A stretch of 64,000 nucleotides of DNA from Flavobacteriales bacterium (GTDB taxonomy: Bacteria; Bacteroidota; Bacteroidia; Flavobacteriales_E; Vicingaceae). Positions 1-8,892 of this stretch are shown piece by piece (the first letter of the stretch is position 1; each line of letters begins with the position of its first letter). Location of the stretch: NCBI GenBank assembly GCA_029262875.1, contig JAJCYO010000167.1, positions 51,098-115,097 of the forward strand. The letters run 5' to 3'. The translations under genes and the position numbers were made by a program. The notes beneath the pieces are model-generated. The model did not search any database. It worked only from the letters and a program-made list of their open reading frames with translations, and was not told the DNA's origin.

Positions 1-1
1 A

Positions 2-2518
2 CTTGGTGGGGTTTGGATTGGGATTAACGGAACAGGGATATTTAAAATTGATGAAAAAGGAAATACAGCATATGTACATCAAAAAACGGTTAATGTTGAT
101 GTTGCAATAACGCCTGAAAACCTAATTTATGGGACTACAGGAAAAGAGTTAATAGATAATAACGTATTACTCAAAATTCACCATAATGACTCATCCTTTT
201 CGGTTCGTTTAGAACAAATCCGAACAGCAAAAAAAGACAATTTGGTGGTTCAAAAATTAAACGATGCTGTTTTTTATTTCCTGTCACCAGAAAATGCTTT
301 TTCAATCGATATAACCCCTCCGGGTAAAGCAAAAAAACTACATGGACTTTCTTTTATTAAAAACCGGATGGCTTCTTCAATTTTCGAAGACAACCACATC
401 TGGTTGTCAGTATTGAATCAGGGGGTTTATGAATGTAAAATTGTGAATGACAGTGTTCAAATAGTAAACCATTATTTACCCGACAAGCAAGTTTCTAGAG
501 TTTTTATAGACAATGAAGGAGGAATTTGGTTTCAAACATTAACAGAGGGAATTTATTATTTAGCTTCCAACAACCTTAAAGTTTATGCTTTTGAAGGAAG
601 AAATATTAGCGCCATAGAAATAGATACAGTTAACAACCGGTTGTTCACTTTATTAAGAAATGGTGCTGTTTACAAATCAAATGAGGGACTATTCAAAAAA
701 ATACACCAATCAATGGAAGGAAATTACCCCTTAAAATATGACTATTTTAATGAGCGGTTGATATTAGGAGACCCCTATCAAAAAGATTTAATTTATTATC
801 AAAAAGGGAAGATAATGAGAAGGTCATTATCTGTCTATGATTATGGCGCCAAGTCATTTTTGATTGATAATGACACGATGTATAAAGCAAATAATTATGG
901 ACTCTCTATACAGGTTGAAGGCGTAGAAACATATTTTTCATATACTTATGGAGAGAAAAAAATGTGGTGTACCAGTTTAATGAAACACAATCAAAAAATA
1001 TGGATAGGAACAAATCATGGAATCGAAATTTACTACAACAAAAAGATAGACACTCCTTTTTCCAATAACAAGTATTTATCATCTGCCATAACAGCTATGG
1101 AGCGGGTAAACGAGCATATTTTTTTAGTTGGAACAAAGAGTTATGGAATAGTAGTAATGCAAGGAGATAGCATTGTTGAGATCATTAATGAAGAAAGTGG
1201 ATTGGCGGGAGACTTGGTTAAAAAAATCCATATGGATCAGCAAAACACCATCTGGGTTGGTACAAATAAAGGCATTAGTAGAATTAATTATAATGGATAT
1301 AATAATTATGAAGTGTACAACATATCGGGGAAACAAGGATTAGTTACGAGTGAGATCAATGATATCTGTTCTTATCAAAATAAGATATACGTTGCAACGT
1401 CAAAAGGATTAATGGAGTTCGATCAATCTAAGTTGTCCATTAATAAAAGTCATGCTCCTGTTTACATAACAACATTTGGTGTTAATGAACAAGAAAGAGA
1501 AGTCTTGCAAAATTACCAGTTAAGCTATAAAGAAAATAACATTAGCATCTCCTTTGAAGCATTAAATTACCGTAGCGTTGGTGAAATAGAATACCGTTAT
1601 AGGGTGCTGGGGATTGAGACCAATTGGATCTCCACTACAAGCAGAACCATAAGGTTTTCGAGTTTACCAAAAGGAGATTATACCTTTGAAGTAAAAGCTA
1701 AAAATGAAGATGGTTATTGGAGTAATGCTGAAACCATCACCTTCACCATCTCTCCACCAATATGGTTAACCTGGTGGTTTATAGCATTAATGGTGTTGTT
1801 AGGGGTAATCCTTATTTACCTTATTTTGACTTATCGGATAAAGCAACTTAACCAAAAAAATACATTAGAAAAGAGAATGGTGGAGTTGGAGTTGGTTGCG
1901 CTACGCGCTCAAATGAACCCTCATTTTATATTTAATACCCTAAACACGATACAAAATGCAATTTATACCTTGGACAAAGAAGTAGCGGCCAATTATATTG
2001 CTCATTTCGGAAGATTGATTCGAATTGTACTTGAAACATCCAAAAAACCTAAAATACTGTTGCATACTGAAATTGAAATGCTGTCACTTTATATAGAGTT
2101 GGAAGCAGAACGTTTTTCAAACAAGTTTTCATTTGAGATTACCAAAGATCCAGTTTTTAGTGATGATACGTACCATCTTCCATCTATGGTGATACAACCA
2201 TTTGTAGAAAATGCTATTTTGCATGGCTTGGTTCCTAAAAAAAGTGATGACTTGCTGTTAAGCCTTGACTTTAAATTAAAGGATAGCAACACCATGCTTT
2301 GCACTATTAGCGATAATGGGATAGGAAGAGCTGCTTCCAACGAATTGAATAAATCAAAAAACTTGAATAAATCATCCATGGGGATGCACATTACCAAAGA
2401 ACGCTTAGATTTGTATCAGCAAGAAAAAGGAAAACAGTTTTCGGTTAAAATAATTGACTTAAAAGGGAAAGAAGGCGAAGCCATGGGAACGAAAGTTGAA
2501 ATAACATTTACCATATGA
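2..2518 (+). CDS. Sensor histidine kinase, LytS/YehU type, with beta-propeller sensor (5' end outside window)
   Basis: The reading frame is open from base 2, so the N-terminus lies upstream of the window; the first internal start (242) is not the true one. The visible part begins with repeated WIG/WVGTN-type blades typical of two-component regulator propellers, then a Y_Y_Y domain (about 1530-1755, with YRYRVLGIETNWIS), one membrane segment (about 1765-1830), a short coiled stretch, and a His_kinase domain with LRAQMNPHFIFNTLNTIQ, whose His is the expected phosphorylation site. ATPase motifs follow: QPFVENAILHG and ISDNGIG. It overlaps the response-regulator gene by 4 bases (ATGA), so the two should be co-translated. 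The periplasmic propeller suggests sensing of an extracellular ligand, which is unknown. Confidence 0.93.
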   Translation, partial: LGGVWIGINGTGIFKIDEKGNTAYVHQKTVNVDVAITPENLIYGTTGKELIDNNVLLKIHHNDSSFSVRLEQIRTAKKDNLVVQKLNDAVFYFLSPENAFSIDITPPGKAKKLHGLSFIKNRMASSIFEDNHIWLSVLNQGVYECKIVNDSVQIVNHYLPDKQVSRVFIDNEGGIWFQTLTEGIYYLASNNLKVYAFEGRNISAIEIDTVNNRLFTLLRNGAVYKSNEGLFKKIHQSMEGNYPLKYDYFNERLILGDPYQKDLIYYQKGKIMRRSLSVYDYGAKSFLIDNDTMYKANNYGLSIQVEGVETYFSYTYGEKKMWCTSLMKHNQKIWIGTNHGIEIYYNKKIDTPFSNNKYLSSAITAMERVNEHIFLVGTKSYGIVVMQGDSIVEIINEESGLAGDLVKKIHMDQQNTIWVGTNKGISRINYNGYNNYEVYNISGKQGLVTSEINDICSYQNKIYVATSKGLMEFDQSKLSINKSHAPVYITTFGVNEQEREVLQNYQLSYKENNISISFEALNYRSVGEIEYRYRVLGIETNWISTTSRTIRFSSLPKGDYTFEVKAKNEDGYWSNAETITFTISPPIWLTWWFIALMVLLGVILIYLILTYRIKQLNQKNTLEKRMVELELVALRAQMNPHFIFNTLNTIQNAIYTLDKEVAANYIAHFGRLIRIVLETSKKPKILLHTEIEMLSLYIELEAERFSNKFSFEITKDPVFSDDTYHLPSMVIQPFVENAILHGLVPKKSDDLLLSLDFKLKDSNTMLCTISDNGIGRAASNELNKSKNLNKSSMGMHITKERLDLYQQEKGKQFSVKIIDLKGKEGEAMGTKVEITFTI

Positions 2519-3270
2519 TTAAAACGGTTATCATAGATGATGAGGCACCAGCTCGTAATATTTTAAAACAAATTATTGCCGATAAATTTAGGGATGTTGA
2601 ACTAATAGGAGAGGCAGATTCTGTTGCAACTGGGGTGGCTTTAATTGAATCTACTAAGCCTGAGTTAGTATTATTGGACATTAATTTATCTGATGGTTTA
2701 GGCTTTAATATATTAGAACAAATAGAAGAAATTAACTTTCAGGTCATTTTTGTTACGGCTTATGATACCTATGCGATTAAAGCATTTCAATTCAATGCCC
2801 TTGATTACATCTTAAAACCAATAAAAATAGACCAGTTGCTTACGGCCTTAACCAAAGCAAAAAAAATTGTGGGAGATACTTTCATCACCAAAGCAGAGCT
2901 CAAGGTATTTATCGACAATTATACCAAAGGCGAGGAAGATAGAAAAATAGCCATTCGCGAAGCAAGCAAAATATCCTACATCATAATAAAAGACATTGTA
3001 AGACTAAAAGGAGAAGGAAGTTACACGACCTTCCATTTAAAAGACCAAACAAAAATTGTTAGTTCTAAAACATTAAAGGTGTACGAGGAATTGCTTCCGG
3101 AAAGTTTGTTTTACCGTGTACACCAGTCTGATATGGTGAACATGGACTATGTTAAAGCATACAACAAAGAAGAAGGTGGCTATGCCATATTAACCGATGA
3201 CACTCGAATTGACGTTGCCCGCAGAAGAAAAGAGGCCTTTTTAGAGGCTTTAAACCAAAGAAACACCTAA
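2515..3270 (+). CDS. LytTR-family DNA-binding response regulator
   Basis: 251 residues, a normal length. The receiver domain (about 1-120) shows the acidic pair D8/D9, the phospho-acceptor D55 in LVLLDINLSDG, T81 and K101 in the LKP motif. The C-terminal half (about 145-245) is a LytTR DNA-binding domain (IVRLKGEGSYTTFHL, RVHQSDMVNMDYV). The start codon overlaps the stop of the upstream sensor kinase, so this is its cognate regulator. LytTR proteins bind direct repeats upstream of target promoters; targets cannot be read here, but a secreted-protein cluster starts just downstream after a strong inverted repeat. Confidence 0.95.
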   Translation: MIKTVIIDDEAPARNILKQIIADKFRDVELIGEADSVATGVALIESTKPELVLLDINLSDGLGFNILEQIEEINFQVIFVTAYDTYAIKAFQFNALDYILKPIKIDQLLTALTKAKKIVGDTFITKAELKVFIDNYTKGEEDRKIAIREASKISYIIIKDIVRLKGEGSYTTFHLKDQTKIVSSKTLKVYEELLPESLFYRVHQSDMVNMDYVKAYNKEEGGYAILTDDTRIDVARRRKEAFLEALNQRNT

Positions 3271-3297
3271 GCAATTTACCGAATTTTTATGCTTACC

Positions 3298-3345
3298 CAC
3301 CAATTGTGAATTGGCGACTGCCAATTGTGAATTGGTGTCATTTTT
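3298..3345. terminator. Composite inverted repeat between regulator gene and secreted-protein gene
   Basis: CCAATTGTGAATTGG occurs twice, separated by 6 bases, and each copy is itself a palindrome with 6-base arms around GTG. The whole block also folds as one long hairpin (8 bp, a 3x3 internal loop, then 6 bp, loop CGACTG) followed by TCATTTTT. It may terminate the two-component operon, or serve as a double operator for the gene at 3403. The T run is short, so the terminator reading is tentative. Confidence 0.55.
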
Positions 3346-3402
3346 AAAAAAGAAGCTATTTATTTTTACTCAGAAATAAACAGTTTAATTTATAAAAATC
3401 TT

Positions 3403-5211
3403 ATGGTACAATTCATTAATACGTTAAAAACAAAATCGAATTTAAGGTTACTAATCTTACTCATTTTTAGTGGGGTAGTCTCAACAAATGTTGTTGCACA
3501 AAACGGAAACCCGACTGGCAACGGTGGTAATCCAACAGGAAATGGCGGAAATCCTAATATTTTAGGAGATGTAAACAATCCTTATTTAGAATTGTATGTA
3601 AATGATTTTATAAAAATTGGTCAAAATTCTTTATGGCTAAGTTCTGGATTAACTGGAAATAATGATATGTACACGACTAATGGGCCATTAGTAATAAACC
3701 CAATCGGAGTATCTGTTGGTGGTGGGCCATCATCCACTGGAGAAAACACACTTATAAATCCAGATGGAGGAAAAGTGGGTATAGGAACAAGAACACCTGA
3801 TCATGCTTTAAATGTTATAGGAACCACACATTATCAGCCTCAACCGAATAAAAATTTAAACATTGGTGGTTTTGAGGTGGCAGGACCTGGAAGTATGTCT
3901 TTGTTTACCTATAATGATGGTAACACAGCGTTAATCCCATTAGGGTTTCAGGCAAGTAAATTTGTTTTTGGAGTTGGTAATATAGGGGTCGGTACAACTA
4001 CCCCTACAGCTAAATTAGATGTAAATGGAGCTATTGCTTGGGGCCAAAGTGGAGCTTCCTTATCTACTGATCAAGGAGCAGCGATGGAACTGAGAGGAAC
4101 GGGGTCTCCATATCTTGATTTTACCAATGACGCATCTACTGATTATGACATGAGGATGCAATTAACTGGTGACAATACGATGGGTGTTTTAGGTGGAGAT
4201 GTTGGAATAGGAACGACAACACCTTCAGCAAAATTAGATGTTAATGGTGATGTTGCATGGGGAAGTAGCGGAGCCTCATTATCTACAGATGAAGGAGCAG
4301 CAGTAGAACTTAGAGGAACAGGTACTCCATATTTCGATTTTTCTAATGATGCATCAATTGATTATGATATGAGAATACAATTACTCGGAGATGATGCAAT
4401 TGGTATTTTGGGTGGCAATGTTGGAATAGGAACAACAACACCAACAAACAAATTAGACATTAACGGAAATGTGGGCATTACATCAAATGACAATATTTAT
4501 TTAAGAGACGCAAATCACGGCTTGGGCTATTATGGCGCTTCAAAACTATTTGCAGGAAATAATCCTGATGGACCAGTATTGTTTGGCTATAGTGGAGGAG
4601 TATTGGGAGTTAAACAAGGAGCTACGGAAATTAACGCTTTAAACTGGAAATCCAATGGAGATATAGGAATAGGAACTTCTACTCCCTCATCCAAATTACA
4701 TGTTAGTGGCGGGTACATTACTATTGAGGGAGGTAATCCGCCCCAAACTCAATTCAGTGGGTGGAATGTTCGTTTAGCAACTCCATTAGAATCTGCATGG
4801 GTTACCACTAATACAGCTTCCACTGGACATTATTTAAGCTATGGAATGGGTGCAGGTGGATGGTATTGGGGAGGTAGTTTACAGCCTATAGGGTCTGGAG
4901 TTCAAAATGACATGACTTATGCTATGCATTTAGGGCTTGATGGTATTTTAAAAACTCGAGGGATATTTGTAACACAAACCAATTGGCCGGATTATGTTTT
5001 TGAAGAAGATTACAATTTAACACCACTAACAGAATTGGAAGATTTTATTACCATAAATAAACATTTACCAGGGGTGCCTTCTGAGCAAGAAGTGTTGGAA
5101 GAAGGTGTGAATTTAGGCAATATGGATGCTATATTATTACAAAAAATAGAGGAGTTAACACTTCATATTATTGAACAAGATAAACGGATTAAGGAACTTG
5201 AAAATAAATAA
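3403..5211 (+). CDS. Secreted repeat protein with GIGTxxP motifs and tail-fibre-like C-terminus
   Basis: 602 residues with a signal peptide ending near VVAQ, then a short Gly/Asn/Pro repeat (GNPTGNG, about residues 35-52). The body carries several VGIGTTTPxxKLDVNG segments, characteristic of Bacteroidota surface proteins resembling phage tail-fibre shafts. Residues 194-266 and 267-339 are two tandem copies of a 73-residue unit. The C-terminus (NWPDYVFEEDYNL, HLPGVPSEQEVLEEG, LLQKIEELTLHIIEQDKRI) matches the conserved end of this family, an S74-chaperone-like trimerising segment with a terminal coiled coil. No type IX sorting domain is seen. Two bases separate it from the next gene. Function unknown; a fibrous surface adhesin is a guess. 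Confidence 0.8.
   Translation: MVQFINTLKTKSNLRLLILLIFSGVVSTNVVAQNGNPTGNGGNPTGNGGNPNILGDVNNPYLELYVNDFIKIGQNSLWLSSGLTGNNDMYTTNGPLVINPIGVSVGGGPSSTGENTLINPDGGKVGIGTRTPDHALNVIGTTHYQPQPNKNLNIGGFEVAGPGSMSLFTYNDGNTALIPLGFQASKFVFGVGNIGVGTTTPTAKLDVNGAIAWGQSGASLSTDQGAAMELRGTGSPYLDFTNDASTDYDMRMQLTGDNTMGVLGGDVGIGTTTPSAKLDVNGDVAWGSSGASLSTDEGAAVELRGTGTPYFDFSNDASIDYDMRIQLLGDDAIGILGGNVGIGTTTPTNKLDINGNVGITSNDNIYLRDANHGLGYYGASKLFAGNNPDGPVLFGYSGGVLGVKQGATEINALNWKSNGDIGIGTSTPSSKLHVSGGYITIEGGNPPQTQFSGWNVRLATPLESAWVTTNTASTGHYLSYGMGAGGWYWGGSLQPIGSGVQNDMTYAMHLGLDGILKTRGIFVTQTNWPDYVFEEDYNLTPLTELEDFITINKHLPGVPSEQEVLEEGVNLGNMDAILLQKIEELTLHIIEQDKRIKELENK
3982..4419 (+). repeat. Tandem duplication of a 73-codon unit
   Basis: Two consecutive 219-base units encode nearly the same peptide (for example AWGQSGASLSTDQGAA versus AWGSSGASLSTDEGAA, and DYDMRMQL versus DYDMRIQL). 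A third unit begins but diverges after about 16 residues. The duplication is in frame and points to recent expansion by unequal recombination. Confidence 0.85.
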
Positions 5212-5213
5212 CC

Positions 5214-6869
5214 ATGAAAAACCTAATTATTATAATAGTTTTATTTTTACCATTCGTTGTTAATGGGCAGAATTTAGTGCCTAATAGTTCTTTTGAAATG
5301 GGATTCCCAGGTTATCCTAATAATATCAGTCAACTACCTTTGGCCATCCCTTGGAAAAATTTTGGATCATCTGATTGGTACTCTAATGCAGGTTCACTTT
5401 TCTTAGGTTATTATGATATAACGGGGGCAACATCTGGTGCTTACGATACAAACCCTTTAGCACCACCACCTCTACCTATACAAACACCACACACAGGGAA
5501 TAAATTTATTGGTTTTGGGCCTTGCGAAGGAGCTCAAGTCAAATTAACGAGTAAAATTGAGAAAGATGAGTACGTAACAGTTTCTTTTTGGTGGAGCCCT
5601 AGAACTAAAAATGATACGGAAATTAATATTTATCTATTAGAAGATGCTGCTCCTATTAATGCCCTGTCCAATTGTTATAGCCCAAATATAAGTTATGAAT
5701 TTACATCTAAAGTTGTGGTTAACTCATCTGGATCAGATGCAGTTCACATACCAGGCGAATGGTATTTTTATACTTCAGAAACGTTTTTATTAAAAAAGGA
5801 TATAGAATACGAATGGATCGCCATAAAAGGGAGTAATGTGCCTGGAAGCTGGCCGGACCCTCAATATATTTACGTGGATGATATTACCGTAACATCTACT
5901 CCAGAGTGTAGTCATATCTGCTCAAATAAATTGGGGCCAGTAGGGTTTCAACAGATTATGAACCAACCCAACGTTTTAGCTAATGCGATGATAGGTAATT
6001 CTGGACAAAATTGGTTTATGCTCGTAGAAAATGCAACAAAAATTGATTTTGAAGTTTTCAGTAATGCTAGCGGAAAATTTTTTGAATACCATGCTTATGA
6101 CCCTAATGGCTTAAAAGATCCTGGTTTTCCTGATTATGCCTTTGAATGGAATGGAGAGAATGATAATGGAAATGCTGTTCCTCAAGGAATCTATAGTTTC
6201 AATATAAACATTGAAAATTGTACCTCTCAGATACAGCATATTGCCCAACCGTTATTCATTATTCCTGCAAATAACGGCAATCCAATTCCTAACCCTCCAA
6301 CTCAAAACAATATAATTGAGAATTGCTGTAAACCATTTGCGATTTTCAATAATATTGTGTCCCCTCCGATTTTTAGGGAAGATGTTGATGATTTTATAAT
6401 TGTTGGAGCTGGAGCCCCAACAATTATTCCCCCAACAGCGAGTGTAAAATTGTATGCTGGTAATTCAATAAAATTTGGAGTTGGGTTTTTGGCTCTTGGT
6501 AATCTTGAGGCAAAAATAGTTCCGTGTGGAACATTTGGATACAAAAGCTCATTAAGAGATAGGGAGTTAATCTCGCAATCACAGATGGACAGTTTGTTTA
6601 AGGAAGAGTTAACCCAGGTGAAAAATAATAACGGGGGGCTGGTTTTTTTATACCCTAACCCCAACAACGGTCAATTCAATGTAGAGCTTGAAAACAATGA
6701 TGGAGATGCACTAATCGAAGTGTATGATCTAATGGGTAAAAAAGTATTTTCAGAACACAACACGACTGGACAACTTGTGGTGAACATAGAAGACCAACCC
6801 AAAGGCATTTACTTGGTTAAAATAACGATTGACGATGAAGTGTTTAATGAGAAGATTGTTTATCAATAA
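5214..6869 (+). CDS. Secreted protein with type IX (type A) sorting domain
   Basis: 551 residues. The N-terminus is a signal peptide (MKNLIIIIVLFLPFVVNGQ) followed by LVPNSSFEMG, the usual start of a carbohydrate-binding-like or lectin-like domain in Bacteroidota. A FlgD-like stretch (FEWNGENDNGNAVPQGIYSF) lies near residues 308-330. The last 75 residues are a type A sorting domain (YPNPNNGQFNVEL, MGKKVFSE, GIYLVKI, KIVYQ), which sends the protein through the PorSS/T9SS to the surface. The sorting domain is nearly identical to that of the next gene although the rest is unrelated. A G6 run and a T7 run lie just before the sorting domain. No enzymatic motif was recognised. Confidence 0.85.
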   Translation: MKNLIIIIVLFLPFVVNGQNLVPNSSFEMGFPGYPNNISQLPLAIPWKNFGSSDWYSNAGSLFLGYYDITGATSGAYDTNPLAPPPLPIQTPHTGNKFIGFGPCEGAQVKLTSKIEKDEYVTVSFWWSPRTKNDTEINIYLLEDAAPINALSNCYSPNISYEFTSKVVVNSSGSDAVHIPGEWYFYTSETFLLKKDIEYEWIAIKGSNVPGSWPDPQYIYVDDITVTSTPECSHICSNKLGPVGFQQIMNQPNVLANAMIGNSGQNWFMLVENATKIDFEVFSNASGKFFEYHAYDPNGLKDPGFPDYAFEWNGENDNGNAVPQGIYSFNINIENCTSQIQHIAQPLFIIPANNGNPIPNPPTQNNIIENCCKPFAIFNNIVSPPIFREDVDDFIIVGAGAPTIIPPTASVKLYAGNSIKFGVGFLALGNLEAKIVPCGTFGYKSSLRDRELISQSQMDSLFKEELTQVKNNNGGLVFLYPNPNNGQFNVELENNDGDALIEVYDLMGKKVFSEHNTTGQLVVNIEDQPKGIYLVKITIDDEVFNEKIVYQ

Positions 6870-6881
6870 AACTATAAAGCC

Positions 6882-7895
6882 ATGAAAAAACAGCTATTAA
6901 TTTTATTAAGTGTATTGTTCGCGAGCTTTACCTTACAAGCGCAATGTGATTTTTATGATGATTATTCCTCCCAATCAGGATGGACGCAAATTGGAACGGA
7001 TGTTCAAGTAAGCAACGGTAAAGTAGAATTTCTAAATGGAGCAAAAGGTGGCGAAGGATCTTTAGGGGAAGGACAAAAAAGAGTTTACAAGAACACGGGA
7101 TTAACGTTTAATTCGAATGACAGTTGGGTGGCTCAATTTGAATTTACGCCAACATCTGTGGGAACAACTATGGGGCAACCATGGACGGGACATACCTTAT
7201 TTGCTTTAACTGCAGGAACACAAGAACCGTTTAATAATTGTACTAATTTAGCCTGTTCAGGGTTTCCAAATGGAAATCAAGATGGAGTTATTGTGATGTA
7301 TGGAGCAGATAACCCACCAACTGGTAATATTTGGTTTAAAATTAAGGCAAGAGATAATTCCTTGGAATATACTTCATCAGCGATAAATGCAAACACTATG
7401 GGGGTAACTTATTATCCTTCGTTGGAGCGATTATCTGGAACCAATGTTCAGTTAAGTGTCTTTTCCGATGCGGCAAGAACGGTTCATATAGCAGGCTCTC
7501 CAGTTAGTTTAACTATACCTATTACTCTTACGGGATTAACTACGGTGCAACATGGGAATGTTGTAAGAGGAAATTATCAGCGAGAGTTAAATGGAACGAT
7601 CGATAGTTTGTGCATTAACCTTAATCCATCCATCGGGATTTTTAGCTTAGAATCAATCAAAAACCCTATCAATTTATATCCCAATCCAAACAATGGTCAA
7701 TTTAGCATGGCGTTAGAAAACAGTGATGGAGATGCGCTAATCGAGGTGTATGATCTGATGGGTAAAAAAGTGTTTACAGAACGCAACACAACTGGGCAAC
7801 TTGTGGTGAATATTGAAGACCAACCCAAAGGCATTTATTTTGTAAAAGTTACCATTGGTAATGAGGTTTTCAGTGAAAAGGTTGTTTATCAATAA
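6882..7895 (+). CDS. Secreted protein with type IX (type A) sorting domain
   Basis: 337 residues with a clear signal peptide (MKKQLLILLSVLFASFTLQAQ). The middle (about 22-245) looks like a jelly-roll, lectin-like fold (DDYSSQSGWTQIG, then KVEFLNGAKGG), suggestive of concanavalin/LamG-like binding; this is inference. Residues about 262-337 form a type A sorting domain (YPNPNNGQFSMAL, MGKKVFTE, GIYFVKVT, KVVYQ). It follows the previous cargo gene by 12 bases and is closed by a strong terminator, so it is the last gene of this transcription unit. Confidence 0.85.
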   Translation: MKKQLLILLSVLFASFTLQAQCDFYDDYSSQSGWTQIGTDVQVSNGKVEFLNGAKGGEGSLGEGQKRVYKNTGLTFNSNDSWVAQFEFTPTSVGTTMGQPWTGHTLFALTAGTQEPFNNCTNLACSGFPNGNQDGVIVMYGADNPPTGNIWFKIKARDNSLEYTSSAINANTMGVTYYPSLERLSGTNVQLSVFSDAARTVHIAGSPVSLTIPITLTGLTTVQHGNVVRGNYQRELNGTIDSLCINLNPSIGIFSLESIKNPINLYPNPNNGQFSMALENSDGDALIEVYDLMGKKVFTERNTTGQLVVNIEDQPKGIYFVKVTIGNEVFSEKVVYQ

Positions 7896-7920
7896 AAGTT
7901 AAAACATTTTTAGTTCAATT

Positions 7921-7954
7921 AAAAAGCACCTTACAATTTGTGAGGTGCTTTTTT
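7921..7954 (+). terminator. Rho-independent terminator
   Basis: AAAAAGCACCT and AGGTGCTTTTTT form an 11-bp stem around a short AT-rich loop, ending in a T run. It lies 25 bases after the preceding stop codon and is nearly symmetrical. It also argues that the lipoprotein gene downstream starts at 8017 rather than at the earlier in-frame ATG at 7945, which would lie inside this hairpin. Confidence 0.9.
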
Positions 7955-7985
7955 GCTTTAGAACACGTATTAATATTAAAATTTA

Positions 7986-7993
7986 TATATTTG
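7986..7993 (+). promoter_or_regulatory. Candidate -7 box (TAnnTTTG) for lipoprotein gene at 8017
   Basis: TATATTTG matches the Bacteroidota -7 consensus exactly and sits 23 bases before the ATG and after the upstream terminator. No convincing TTTG -33 box lies at the expected spacing. Confidence 0.45.
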
Positions 7994-8016
7994 AGCAAAG
8001 CGTAAATAAATTTTAT

Positions 8017-8892
8017 ATGAAAAAGTACTTTTTTATTTTAATGGCATCAAGTTTACTCATAGCATGTGGAGGAGATGATGCTGTAGAAGAGAATGTGGTG
8101 GACGAGACAATTGATGAAACAGTAACTCCAGAAAGAGCTGAAAAAGCACAAATGGTGTTTCAAACCGTTCCATCACCGCTAGAAACAGCTTCTATTTTTC
8201 AAGAAGCAGGAGCAACTTATGATCTCGGCATTACCAATCCAGTAGAAAATGTAAACAAGTATTCTACCAATGTTCAAAAGGCACTAAACCTTGGGGTGTA
8301 TGGTGCAGATTTAAGTTATGCAAATATTTTTGATCAATCACAAGAGTCTATGTTTTACATGAATTGCTCTAAAAAAATGTCAGATGGATTAGGTATCACC
8401 TCGGCATTTGATGCAGCAACAATGGAACGCATTGAAGAAAATATTAATAATAGAGATTCTTTAATGATCATTATTAATGATGCTTTTTGGATTGCTGATG
8501 CGCATTTGAAAGAAAATGGACAAGACCATTTGTCTGCATTAATCATTACCGGAGGTTGGGTTGAAGGGTTGTATTTGGGAACAAAAGCATTAAATAAAGA
8601 TGCTCCCGATGAAAATCTGATGCAACGAATTGCAGATCAAAAATATTCTTTAGACAATTTGATAGAATTGTTGGGAACCTATGATAAGCCTGAAATTGCT
8701 GCGATGGAAGAAAACATGAGAGAGTTACAAGCAGCTTACAGCAAAATTAAAGAAGAAGAAGCGGAAGCAACGGTATCTGATGATGGAGGAGTAGCAACTA
8801 TTGGAGGAGGGAGCACGTTAACTTATGAAACGGGCACAATTCTTGAAATAACAGCTGTAATCGAAAAAATAAGAAATGACATTATTCAATAA
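8017..8892 (+). CDS. Lipoprotein of unknown function
   Basis: 291 residues from the chosen ATG. An in-frame ATG at 7945 exists but lies within the terminator of the previous gene and would precede the signal peptide, so 8017 is preferred. The N-terminus MKKYFFILMASSLLIAC is a lipoprotein signal with the lipobox Cys at residue 17, followed by an acidic linker. The remainder is helical with no catalytic motif recognised. The 3' end overlaps the next secreted-protein gene by 17 bases, so the two probably act together in the envelope. Similar unannotated lipoproteins are common in Flavobacteriales. Confidence 0.8.
   Translation: MKKYFFILMASSLLIACGGDDAVEENVVDETIDETVTPERAEKAQMVFQTVPSPLETASIFQEAGATYDLGITNPVENVNKYSTNVQKALNLGVYGADLSYANIFDQSQESMFYMNCSKKMSDGLGITSAFDAATMERIEENINNRDSLMIIINDAFWIADAHLKENGQDHLSALIITGGWVEGLYLGTKALNKDAPDENLMQRIADQKYSLDNLIELLGTYDKPEIAAMEENMRELQAAYSKIKEEEAEATVSDDGGVATIGGGSTLTYETGTILEITAVIEKIRNDIIQ

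Noticed and set aside
3390..3578. 62-codon minus-strand ORF rich in Pro/Gly
   Set aside because: It is the antisense of the Gly/Asn/Pro repeat at the start of the gene at 3403.
6302..6667. 121-codon minus-strand ORF
   Set aside because: Antisense to the secreted protein at 5214; no start context or conserved motif.
7945..8016. Earlier ATG for the lipoprotein gene
   Set aside because: It lies in the terminator of the previous gene and would put 24 residues before a perfect lipoprotein signal.
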